Positions 47,806-59,222 of a stretch of 64,000 nt of DNA are shown here, piece by piece. The stretch is from Pestalotiopsis fici W106-1 (Eukaryota; Ascomycota; Sordariomycetes; Amphisphaeriales; Sporocadaceae). Below the pieces are notes generated by a model. The model ran no database searches. It was not told the origin of the DNA and was given only the letters and a program-made list of their open reading frames with translations. The number at the start of each line of letters is the position of its first letter. Position 1 is the first letter of the stretch. The DNA lies in contig NW_006917096.1 of the NCBI RefSeq assembly GCF_000516985.1, forward strand, positions 1,163,606 through 1,227,605. Reading direction: 5' to 3'. A program made the position numbers and the translations under genes.

Positions 47806-50800
47806 TTACATGTCGCCGACGCAGAAAAGTTCTATTTCTCCGACGCCGCCGAGGTTGTACTGATTCTTGGAGCCTTCCCGGTGTTCCAAGAAAGCAATCT
47901 GTATGTCTTCGTCGCTCTCTATGCTGACAAAGTCTCCATCCTCATCGCGATACCGCAGCTTCAAGTTGCCCTTACCAATTGAGCTGTCAGTGAATCGGGA
48001 TAGTTTTGCATCGATGCGGTCAATCATTGACTGATATGTGATGTTAAAGGCGACGACCAGTGTAATATAGTTGCCACTATCGCAATGCACCTTGACCTTG
48101 AGCTGCGTGGGCATCGCATCAGGCGCAGGACTGAAGAGAGAACTTGCTGCAGTAGGCAACGATGGCGAGACTGCAGTGCGATTGTCCAGCTGCAACGGCG
48201 TTGGGACATTCGACGGTGCTCCACTCGGTGCCGGCGTTGTGCGACCCGGGTAGAGCGGCTTTGCAGGGAATTGACCCATTTGACCTCCAAGCGAGCCGTG
48301 TGATTGATGCGTACGTTGAGCACCGGGGCTCTGGGTGCTTGTCCGCATAGGCATATCTGGCATGGGCGACCCATTCTGAGAACGGGGGACCGATGGATCG
48401 TGAGTGGCGAGATGAGAAGGTATGCCGGGGACAGCGGGCACCGGCGTGGTGCTGTTCGATCTGCGGCCGTTGCTGAGCTGACCGTTGATATCTGGGGTGC
48501 TATAAGATCGGTTACGTTGTTGAGCAGCGAGGCTCTCTCGAGAGGCCATGACTGGCATCGAGGGTCCACGGGGGTTTCTTCCACTCATAGCATACGCGTT
48601 GACCGGGGATGAGCCGTCTCGTGAAGGTGCCCGTGGCATCGCAGGAGCTGTGTAACGATTGTTATCCTCCATTCCTAGGGGCGTACCCGCCTTTGGAAAC
48701 GGGTAGCCGGCGGTGAATTGCATGCTGCTGGCAGCGCTAGTACGCGTCGATATGGGCGACTCGGTCGCTGGCGAAAAGTATGAATCCCCTAGACGAGGTC
48801 CTGGCGACCCGGCTCCCTGCGGTGGTCCAGCTCCTGTTTGCAAGCTGAGCTGATTCGGCGGTGCGGGCAGAGGGAATCTTGGTGGCGGCGCTCGAGCCAT
48901 ACCGGCAATAGATTGAGTGCTCTCGCCTGTAGCAGAGCGCGATCTCAAGCTGGTGCTGGATGCATTACGGGTCATGACACCGCCTGTTGACTGTGGTAGC
49001 TGTGGCATGTTACCGAAGCCAATGTTCGGGGATGCAACCTCGGCTGGTGCTATAGGCAATGCATCTTCATCATCGCTTTCTTCTTGTTGTTTGTAAGGAT
49101 TCTCGAGACCCTCGGCATTACGCATCCATGCAAAGTCGGTTGTTGCGCCGTTTGGAGCTGCGGTGACTGGTTGGGCATTGATCTTCCGCTGGTTGTCCAA
49201 GCCAGTGGCCCATTTCTTCATTTGCTCCTCGTTGACGAATTTGATGACGAAATTTTCGACGCCAGGATCCCCTTTCCACCAGATTTGCACAGTGTACGAT
49301 CCTGAGAGATGTCAGCGATCAAGAACAAGGGAGTGTGATGAAGAGAATACCTACCGGGCTTCGCAAACGAAAGAACTTCCGTCACATTCGTCATGAAGAT
49401 TCTACCTTTCAACTGTAACTTGTTGTTCTTGTTCCGTGATTTGGGTATGTTTGACTTCGTCTTGTCCTTCTTCTCCTTGCTCTTAGTTGGCTGTACTTCC
49501 TTACAACACAGCAAAATAGACTCAAAGAGATAAATCTCGTACTATAATCGTGATCAGTAAGTGGCACTCCAGCTTGGCAGTATTCAGTCAGGAATCCTAC
49601 ATCTTTCTCCTGGTCACTTCGCCCAGTAATGACGGTGTACACGCCGTGCAAGAGAAGACTGCCGAAATGGTCCACTTTATGGCTCTTCCAGTCGTCAACT
49701 CTTCTATTCAGCTCTTCGACCGCCTCGTCAAGCATATCACGGTTGACGGCCTCGTTCGCCTTGGAGAGTACCCGCTCGGCAGCTGCTATACCTGTGGAAA
49801 GATCCTCCTTGATGGAAGCATCTTCACTTTTTTTCAAAAGATCCTGCTCATGGTTAGAAGCCAGGTATTTTGCTAAAAGAATTGCAAAACTTACCTTGAG
49901 AAGCAAAGGATATTTTACAAGCCTTTGCATTGGTTTCAGAAGAAATCCATCCAGAGTATTAAAGTCGCATGCGACTGGGTGTTGGATGACCCTGATCTGC
50001 TCAAATACTTGGTTCGCCACCTGTGCCGCTTTTCGCTGATTGGCAATGAATGGCTGGTAAATTGCAAAACCTTCTTCGTATGTAGCGAACGGTGTGCCCC
50101 AGTGCTGTGCTCCAGGAGGCATGGAATTCATCGTTTCAACCTTGATCAGGAATCGTCTCTGGAAGTCGAGAATCGAGTTGATGTTCAAGAAGATGTGATG
50201 AACGATATCACCTGGGATGTCACCTTGCTGCTCAACAGCCTTCTTCAAATCGTGAAGGTTTTCCAAGTCCTGAACATATTTACGCTCGGTATCTACCATT
50301 TCCTTGATAATATGGTCACGGTAGGACATGGAACCACCAGTACTGCTACCGTCGCCAGCAGCGGCTTCCGACACAGATGCTTGACGAGGCTGTAGCAGTT
50401 TACATTGCAGCTGTGCAATGTCAAGGACATTGTTGACTACTTGTATCACCTTGAATCTTGATCAGCTTGAATCACTCTTCAAACTTGCAGATAGATGGCC
50501 TTTACCTTTACAAATCCGGTGGTGTCATTACCCATGAGGTCATTGATGACAAAGCATTCGTCGCTCTTCATGCCCAGTTGATGGAGACAGCCCTCAACAA
50601 ATCTGAACACGGCGATCTTGGATACTTTGGCGGCACTTCCAGGAACGTTGTCGACATTTAGAGGACGATCCGGTTCGAGGGTGTTGAAGATGGTCAGAAG
50701 GGGGTGACCAGTCCGCAACAATTGCCATACAGCGTCCACCGCGCCTCCTTCGCTTTTCTCTGTAAGTTCATCGAGCTCCTCCTGGTACTGGTCGAAACCA

Positions 50801-51090
50801 GGAACCTGCTGTAATCTTTGCTTCAGGGATGAACATATCTGGAACAGAGACCTCGATGCATCGGCCTTCTGATTTATGATATTGGCTGTCGCGATCACAT
50901 GTCCTGCGTCGGCCACAGTCGTTGCCATGGACGACAACGAGGGGTTGGACGCAGAAGCATAGATGGTTGAGCCAGACAACTGGCTTGCTCGGGGACCTGC
51001 TATACCTGAAGCACCGGACATGCTAACTTTCCTATCCGCAGCAAACACCGGGGCCGTGTTCGTCCTGAGAAGCGCTGGAGCATGTGCCAT
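47806..51090 (-). CDS. CDC24: Cdc42 guanine nucleotide exchange factor Cdc24 (RhoGEF)
   Basis: Five exons on the minus strand (51090-50506, 50449-49895, 49843-49601, 49541-49355, 49301-47806) give 1021 residues. The four introns are 51-59 bp with GTAAG/GTAGG donors. Domains in order are a calponin-homology-like region (about 80-200), a Dbl-homology GEF domain (about 236-430, with E-R-K-Y-V-Q-D-L-E and P-M-Q-R-L-V-K-Y-P-L-L-L), a PH domain (about 435-570), a long Pro/Ser-rich linker, and a C-terminal PB1 domain (about 925-1021, with Y-R-D-E-D-G-D). Cdc24 activates Cdc42 at polarity sites, and PB1 binds the scaffold Bem1. The length suits filamentous fungi. A stop three codons upstream of the ATG supports this start. 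Confidence 0.94.
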
Positions 51091-52590
51091 CGCTCTCTAC
51101 CCCATTCGATTCTATCGGTTTCGGTGGAATGTGATAGCTTGCGCCAGATGTACCAGCGAGTTGTCGCCAGGTTGAGGAATGCTATATTATCGTGGTTCGT
51201 GATTTAGTATCTAAGTGACGGGCTGGAATGTTGCTTGTTTAGATCGGAAAGTTATTGGAGCGAAAGGGATGGTACGTTGGGATCAAACGGGATATTATAT
51301 CGCGAGGCGCCGATCTTCTGATCAAGCTGACCTAAACGTTTGGTGCGTCACTTGTTGATATGGTGAATGGTGTGTTCCAGTGGTCGTGATTGTGATGGAA
51401 TCGCTATCGTGCCACAAGTCTCCTTTTTGTGTCGAGCCGGTCTTTTCTATCACCTCTGCCGAGTCTTGCCTTGCTGGAACTGCTATTCCCGGCTTTTGCG
51501 CTGCAGGCTTCCCAAAACTCTTCACGTCAAGTAACTCGCGAGATTTCCTGCTTGCTCTGAATTTGAATCGTCTGGTGAGTCGTAGGGTATCGAAATGTCT
51601 CCCTAATTTTCGAGCGCGAGGGCGTGGGTGCGAGAGTTGATTGCTTTTCCTGCTGTCTGCCCCTCGTCTCTGTTCCGCGGTGGTCTGGTCTGGGGTCAGG
51701 CGTGGTCAGACTGACGCGCGAGGATTCAGCAGGCAGGTACAGTCAGTGTTGGAGCTGAGATCGGAAATCCGTGGGGCTCGCCAGGCTGGAGATTTGTTTT
51801 GTAGGCGGGAGGTCAGGCCGATAAGGCGAGGTGAAACAATGACCGAGAGCGGCGGTTAGGAGGCCAATCTCGGGTCGACTCCACGAGCGATGGGGCGGAG
51901 GAATTGCAGACCGTTAGGACGGCGGTCTCGAAGTGGGCGGCTGCGTACTACGGGCAATATGAAATTACTACCAGCAGATGGAGAAGGCGATCTCTGGTCT
52001 TGCGGCCGAAGATCTGCTCTAGCCTTTCAAAGGGGCCTGTTGTTGGGCGTTTTTCGTCTGACCTTCAAGGTGTAGTTGTATGGGACGGAAGGAGGTTGAA
52101 GAAGAGGTCGTGAGGCAGGAATACCATGGACCTACATTAGGCCAAGGTGGAAGGTATCTTTGTGTCGCCAATGCCTTTCTGCCGACGGCTGCAAGCCAGA
52201 GGGAGGGCTGCAGTAACAATGAAAAATCGTGGGCACTGTGACCCGCCCACTGGATGGCCCCCCGGGTCTTGCAGCTTTAGGTTGGTTTGGTAGAATACTT
52301 AAGGTATGTACTATGGATACATTGCACCATACCGCTACAGCATTCAACAGCAACACCAGGCACCCAAGTTCGTCGAAAATGTATGCGCGTACTTACATTA
52401 TTGTGGTAACGTAGGCATATATGCATGCATGTAGCCTGCATATATCATTCCTGGCAATGGCAGACTTAGTATTGCGTGCGATCCGTGAGCAGATGTATGC
52501 CCAACGTCGAATTTCGTCTTTGGTCTTTAAGCTAACTGATAAAGATAAAAATATATCTCCTGTATGCTCACATATCTGCATACCCTTCAT
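51091..52590. other. CDC24 upstream region
   Basis: Presumed promoter and 5' leader of CDC24 on the minus strand. No coding frame was accepted. Confidence 0.5.
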
Positions 52591-52594
52591 CCAA

Positions 52595-52610
52595 GATATA
52601 TATATATATA
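52595..52610. repeat. (TA)n microsatellite
   Basis: Eight TA units in tandem, followed by AAAG. Confidence 0.85.
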
Positions 52611-54900
52611 AAAGAGATAGCACAGCATAACCTGAAGAATTTCACTAACAACAACATGACCAGTGGCGCGTCGGCGTCTCATGGTGCCGTGAGTTTGAGT
52701 GCCACTAGACAGACAGCCAGCGCAAACTTGCATTTCAGAGTGGCCAAAAAATAATAGTGATAATACCGTCATTACTTTTCATCCAGGCACATAGACGATG
52801 ATTCTTGTGAATATATCTCTTTTTATGTTTCAAAGGCGCAGCCTAAGATAATACATGTCCATGGTGACGCTGTTAGGATGTGTAAATGTTGTAACAAAGC
52901 TTCACTTGAAGATCATGTAGTCTGTGTTTGCTGTCGTGTGTCCATGGAATAGGTATTGACTCCAATCGAATATCCGCAGTTTGTACAGCCCAAGACAGTC
53001 AGTTGAGGTACCCTGGTACTGAACCCCTCACTAAGCACAGTGCGCAGTGTTGCTTGCTCCTCTCCGCAGATCTGGGTAGGGGGGAAGGGAGCAGGGAGGG
53101 GGAGAAAATCGAGGGACTCTGGAGGGGAGGCACCTGGCACCCAAAGATGCCTTGAAAGAGAGAGCAGAGCTCAGGGTAAGAGCATTTTTGGGCATTGATG
53201 GTTATGGGGTCTGTCCTGTTTCAAATTAGCGGGTGTCTGCGCTATGCCTAGGTCGGCCTACCGCCCGTCACGAGCCGACTACCCAAAAACCTACTATGAT
53301 CGCCGCCACCCCTCGCTGCCGCTCCAAGCACAAGCTGGAGTGGAATGGAATGGGGCCTTTCACACATCCCCCGTCGTTGTTGAACCAAATCGCCGCCCAT
53401 GACCCCCGCCAAACCTCGATACAGGTGAATATAACGTGTTCCATGGTGGAATTGGACATGGTCAGTATTGATTGTTGCGCCCATGTTATCGCAACTATCG
53501 TGTCGGCGGCAATAGATTATTGAACGAATGAGCGCACACTTTTTCTTTTCTCGATATCGTTACCGGCAGCTCATTATTTTTTCCCCATTGCCAATCCTGC
53601 CCATTTTCCACACCGCCGGACACACTTTCGATATTGGGCCATTTATAAGCCAAAAATCCATCGCTACCACTTCAACCGAGTACTTAGGATACTCCCGAGA
53701 CAAGTGGATTGTGTGCTTAATGCGCTGACGAGATACTTCGTACAACGCCTGGGACCTCACCATCCATACGCAGCCTATTGCATCAACCAGGTCATTCATC
53801 CATCCTTCCAGCCATTCGCTTGTTGGCCCAGAGTCCAGACGAGGGTAGGGATCGTGCGGACTGAACGGAATACGGACCGAAAGATTCCCGGTGGGACGAG
53901 ACAATCATATCATCATCCACTGCAGGAGCGAGTAGGTACACTGCTTTTCTTTGTGTATCGCCGCATCGATGTTGTCTCTATTGTCCTTGCAGCAGACATC
54001 GGCGGACCGGTTCAGATGGGAATAACGCAGAGGCAGACCTACTCAGTAGTAGAAGCCCAGTGTCCACCGTACCTCACGTCCTGTTATTCATCTTGTGATT
54101 TTTCTTTGCTAGGTAGCACCGTAGTGTTACAATGACCCAGCACACCAACGTACACAGTATATACATACAATCACTACCTATTGACCTTATTAGGACACCA
54201 GAGACAATCAGCAAAACAATGCATTGCACCGTTCATATAGTTGGCGCTACCTACACCTCTCGTTACCGGCCGTCTGGTCCCTGTGTGCTCGACTAATGTG
54301 TATGCGCAGTCAAATTCCGCATGCACATGGTCTAGTACATAGTAAGCAACATTTGCGTGTCGGGCGCATGAGCAAATACGCCTGGTCGGTGCGACTAAAA
54401 GCACTTAGACTACCAAAAGCGTATCGGGCCGCAAAAACTCAAATGAAGATTAATGGGGAGATTGGGTTGAGGTGGGTTAGTAGCAGGGAGCAACAGTAGT
54501 CCGTCGTCCCAAGTTTTTTCTTTGACCCCGAGTCGCCGTCAATGTGCAACCATCAAGTGTACCTCCCTATTACGCTTCGCACAACCCGCGGATACAACGA
54601 TTGATGGTCTGACCTGTTCAATTGTCCCATAGAGGGTATTCGATTCTTTGTCTGCCTGTATTCGGGAGGATGGCTGATCATGTCATGCCGTCCATCTTGG
54701 CACCATTCATGGATCCTTTTTGTTGCCTCCGTGGCGGCGTGCATCAAAGCGTAGGTCTTTTAACATGTAGATAATCTGGATCAGGGAGCGGACCAGTGTT
54801 TAGAGCTTACGCGGTCTCGGAGTTAGCAGTGAGCTCACCCTGGATCTGATGTGATTCTTTGCCAAATCCATCGGATTTTGAGCTCTTCAAGCTGTCAGCC
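52611..54900. other. Gene-poor region between CDC24 and the F-box/WD40 gene
   Basis: No gene recognised. The plus-strand frame at 53704-54135 has no identifiable feature. Confidence 0.5.
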
Positions 54901-54979
54901 CGGGTCGCAAATGCGCCAGCATGGAGCCCCGTTGCCCAAGGTTGTACAACCATCAGATTGGTAAGAAGACTGCTCTTTC

Positions 54980-55745
54980 TTACATTGGAGTGTACGAAGT
55001 AGGTACTCCGTACACTTGGTCGGCCTCGGCCATCTCTGTCATCAAATCGAGATCAACCTCCCACCTCAAGTCAGCAAGCGTTGCTATTGCTGATCTCATG
55101 GAATAACACTGAAATGACGGGACTGCCATCAGCATCTGCTTAAACACCCGTCGTCTTCCATATTGAATGGTGAGCAGCATCCCAAGCGGACGAATACCAC
55201 ACGAAGGATGCCCAATATAGGGTGCATCAGGCGATCACCTACGCTTGCCGAATACGATTAGCCTCGCCAATGGAGTGTGGCAGCCCATGGAAGGAGGAGT
55301 CGCAAAGAATGTTCTTCGACTCTTCTCTTGCATCCCAAAACCGTCCTCCGAGGTCAAGCTTTCGTCTTTCCCCAAATCATATCTCGACTCGTGCGCCCCA
55401 TCCACAAGGGGGCGCGAGGCATCTCGACTCGTCATCTTGAAACGGGCCATCATGCGAGTCAAGACTTGGGCTGCTGGTACCACCACGCAGGACTGGAGAC
55501 AACTACCAACCTGCGTGCTTTGCCCAAGGATTTGGCCCCGCTGACGAACCAACATCAACCTCGTGGTACATAGTACACTTGGTGTCCAGTTGCGGCGCCA
55601 GCAGTTCAGCGCTCTTACTAGGCTCCGAGTACCCCAGACCACTGTTCACATATTCGATGAAAACTATCTCACTCAACCTCCCACACCGAGCCGGCTTCTG
55701 CATGTCATGTTGTCTTGAGTTTGCGAATTGACCCTGAACTACCAT
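54980..55745 (-). pseudogene. Possible decayed minus-strand gene, membrane-protein-like
   Basis: On the minus strand a frame reads across 55376-55242 with a coherent segment including F-W-D-A-R-E-E-S-K-N-I-L-C-D and then S-F-H-G-L-P-H. It is followed by stops at 55241-55239 (TAG) and 55229-55227 (TGA) and an aromatic, hydrophobic stretch (T-L-Y-W-A-S-F-V-W-Y). The TAG is one change from a Trp codon. Another frame further upstream (55745-55503) also reads as protein. A Cys/His-Gly motif just before a membrane segment vaguely recalls the N-terminus of the amiloride-sensitive channel family, but this is a guess. Plus-strand frames overlap it. It may be a relic, an unspliced gene or chance. Confidence 0.18.
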
Positions 55746-55991
55746 TTACAGATGCGAAAGACCCAATCCTACCCCGCGATGCTCCGTGGGCGGTCGCAGT
55801 ATGGCCGCAGCGGACCCCCACGAACACGCCCGCCTCGCATAAGCCGATATGTACGCACTTTAGATAACGCCGCACCAAGGCATAGCAGCCCAATGGACAC
55901 CCTTGGAGACTCTAGAAACGTCATGCGTCTGCGAATGTTTGTGTTCTTGCGTGCGTGCGTATGTCTTGGAAACCTTCTGGAAGCGTTATAG

Positions 55992-56835
55992 ACAGCAGTA
56001 GTAGTAAATGCGTAGCAACATGGACAAGGGTGGTATTCTCATTTGTATGTACAAGAGGCCCGCTCCGTCATCCCTGTCACGGCTATAATGCTCCAGGTTT
56101 CGCGAGTTTGGCTTCCGCTATGCAGCGAACATGTGATACAAGCAAAGTCTTGCAGCATTTTTCAGCTTTTGCCATTTTTTTTTTTTCTCTTTTTGTAATT
56201 GTTTTCAAATTGCTGGCTACAAGTGGAATACTAGGCAATCATCATTGAATGTTTGTAGACGTGATATATCTTGATGCCCCAATTTTGATAGTTTCTCTTT
56301 CGCTTGTAAAGCGGCAACTAGTCGCTCCACCGTCATGTGCTTCATACAGACACAGGTGCAAGAGTACATGGACGCCGGCCGGAATGAAAGCATGTATCAA
56401 TATTAATTAATCTACCTCTAAAACATGATATCAAATAGTAAAAGTGTTTCATCGCCAAGTCAAGAAGATTTTGGCTGCTTGTGAACGCAGCATGCTTTGG
56501 AAATTGTACCCACATACAACCACTTTCACCTCCTATTCACGACTCAAAACATCGATTTAAAGCGGAATGACCAAAGTATCAACCCAGAGCACGATCACAA
56601 AGAGTTGAGATCATAGTCGAAATATTTAAAACTGGAACATAAAATTGACCTAATGTTGCAGGCCAAGTTCAGTTCATGGTGGAGTTACCGAAGGAGACGA
56701 TGAACCTCGGGGAAAAAGAATTTGGCCGGTAGTCATTATCATCCAAATCCCTTATGCCGACCAGAACAAGTACCAAGTCCACAATGTTTCTAGGACTGCA
56801 CTGGCGATTTGCGAGGCATATCTCAGTGACGTGAT
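55992..56835. other. AT-rich intergenic stretch
   Basis: No gene recognised. A T-run lies near 56177. Base composition becomes clearly AT-richer from about 56.2 kb on. Confidence 0.5.
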
Positions 56836-56837
56836 GT

Positions 56838-57398
56838 GTGGACCTGGTCGCTGATCACGATCTGATAAAGATGGAGCTCTTGCACATCTCAGTTCGTATT
56901 CAAGACATACGAAAAGTGCTCACTCAAGAGGGCTTTTCATATCCATCCAAAACTTGGATGATCCTCACATATGAGAGAAAAGAAGCAAAGATGCTGAGCA
57001 GGCTTCGTCTTGCTCATGATCGTTCATGTCCACAACACACGAAATATCCAATAAGTGAATCTTGCGATAACTTCATTTCTGCTTATGCATTCGCGCTTAT
57101 CAAACGAGAATAGCGCAAACGCAATATATTGACTTTTACACAAAGACTATTAAATGTCGTGACCAAGGAGCTGTTTAGAGGTACCAAGAGCACATTGCGC
57201 AAATTTATAAGCACTGCGATGGATGAGGATCTGTTGACGTATTACAACACTACGGCATCCTCATCTCATTTTTGCTGCTTTGATCGCCCAAATTGACTAT
57301 ATGAGGCTCTCTCGGCAAAAGATCTCGAACATCTGGGGTTATTTTCTAAGTGGATGCATCGGCACCTACGAATGAATGACTTGGGAAAAAAAAAAACT
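56838..57398 (+). pseudogene. Possible decayed gene in AT-rich DNA, unidentified
   Basis: One plus-strand frame stays protein-like for 187 codons with only two internal stops (TAG at 57111-57113 and TGA at 57294-57296) before ending at 57399-57401. It includes readable pieces such as S-Y-P-S-K-T-W-M-I-L, K-F-I-S-T-A-M-D-E-D-L-L and D-L-E-H-L-G-L-F-S-K-W-M. That is far fewer stops than AT-rich random sequence should show. Further protein-like pieces in other frames continue to about 58.2 kb (for example R-H-A-G-A-P-Y-Y-Y-G near 57570). I recognise no family. It could be a repeat-induced-mutation relic of a gene or transposon. Confidence 0.3.
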
Positions 57399-57401
57399 TG
57401 A

Positions 57402-59222
57402 TGTCAGACCAAGGAGAGTCGAGTCACCGTGGCTGAATTCATTGGAGAGTGAATCAGTCAATTACGTTGGAATTTTGGGGGTTCGATAAGAATGAAAACC
57501 AGTGTGGTGTCTTACTAGTCATTGCACTGCTATGGAACGGGGTAAAACAATGTTTGCTCTTATGAATAGACACGCTGGCGCTCCTTACTACTACGGCCAG
57601 AATCCCGATGCTGTAATCGATGTTTCCGTGCTACCTTGGAATCAGTGATTTGAGTTATGATTGCTTCTAGCAATCCAGCACCTACTGAGTGGACAATGGT
57701 CATGATTACAATTCATTTCCTGCAAAGATGTCGTTCCTATGCAATATCTAGCTTATGAACTGAAGCCATACATGTAAACCTTGGGTCTTCAAAGTCAAGA
57801 ACGTGTGACGATCCGCTGAGTCGAGCTACAACACAGTCTTGTAGAAAGAGGAATTGTCAGTCTTTTGTTTGGTTGTTCCCACAGGGAGATTGTATCTACG
57901 CCCAGCACGAGAACTACCCTCATCAACAAGCCAAATGCCCTGCTAGCCATTATAACAAACGGCTTGAATATGTTGGAATAAAAAAAAAATCAGATGCTCG
58001 TGACCACAACGTCACTTGTCAGATGAGCCAAGGTCTATACCAGCATCCCAGATTAAACAACTTCAAAGGGCAGCCAGTCAATCCAAGGGTAAAGGTTTTG
58101 TGTACGATACATAATATGAACACAGACGTACTTGGATTAGAAGCAATCAATGGTGGAGAAATCAAAACATGTAGATTTTTGGCACAGTCAAGCATTTTAT
58201 TAAAGGTTCCAACAAGTTAATTTTAGTTAGTTTCTCAATATCTGTGCAGAGATGGGAACATACAAAGTCATGCTGTGGTCAACGATTGACTCCTATTTTC
58301 TTGGTGCCGCCACGCCGTTGTCCCTTGGGAGTCTATTTTTTCTTTTCCCACCTGGGGTCCTCAGAAGCTTCCTGAAAGGAAGGCAATGACAATGAGCACT
58401 GCCGCCATAATGTTGACTAAAACCACATACAACTAACTACTCATAATTTCATCATTGGGCTAATCCAAAGATGGTGAGACTGACAAGAGTCATGAATAGG
58501 TATCTTTCTTTCCTGTCTTGGTCAAATTCTGCAGACGACAAGAGTGAAGTCAATCCATCGATTGGTTATAGAATGTCGACCCAATGTGTTTTTTGTTGGT
58601 ATTTTTTAAAAAATGCTACAGTGGATGCGTGTGCAAGTAGGAGTATTGATTATGTATTGGCCAGGAACAAACTAAGAATAACCATAAACTGTTGTGGACG
58701 GCGGCAGCTGAAAAACTCCATTTTTTAAGTGGAGGAGTGTGACAAGGGTGTGGAACCCGTCGTCGATGGTGACAATTCTGGCCTGCGCTTGCCGCAAATC
58801 TCACCCCACCCCCAAGACGCCTAGCGACCTGACCGACGCGCTTTGGCGGTTCCAGCCTCTAACCTGTTTTCGGAGACTTCTGCCTTGATCACCATTGACG
58901 TCGCGACAACATTCTTTAGAAAACCGACTGCGACGAGAATTGGTAATCAATTTTGGCCCATTCCTTCACAAGAGAGAGGTACATTTCTGATTCTTCAACA
59001 AGGCAGTGCCCTCCTCAACACGCACGTCCCGCAGCCAATCGGGAAAGGCAGCAACGTCCACTTTAGGCTTTGAGCCCGACTCCGGGTCTCCAACAGCTCC
59101 GTCCAGCTCCATCCACAACCAGACGAAGAAAGCCCCCGACGCGGGTCCGAACCAAGGCTGGGCTGCGCTGCGCAAGCTTTTGTCCCCTTTTGCCCCGGAC
59201 TCAACGCGGTCCTGCCGAACCC
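57402..59222. other. AT-rich flank and promoter of the F-box/WD40 gene
   Basis: Fragmented protein-like patches continue to about 58.2 kb, including an open frame at 57873-58220. After that nothing coding is seen. The last few hundred bases should contain the promoter and leader of the F-box/WD40 gene. Confidence 0.45.

Noticed and set aside
59070..59222. 51-codon N-terminal extension of the F-box/WD40 protein
   Set aside because: It begins at TTG with no ATG and has leader-like low complexity; the first ATG is at 59223.
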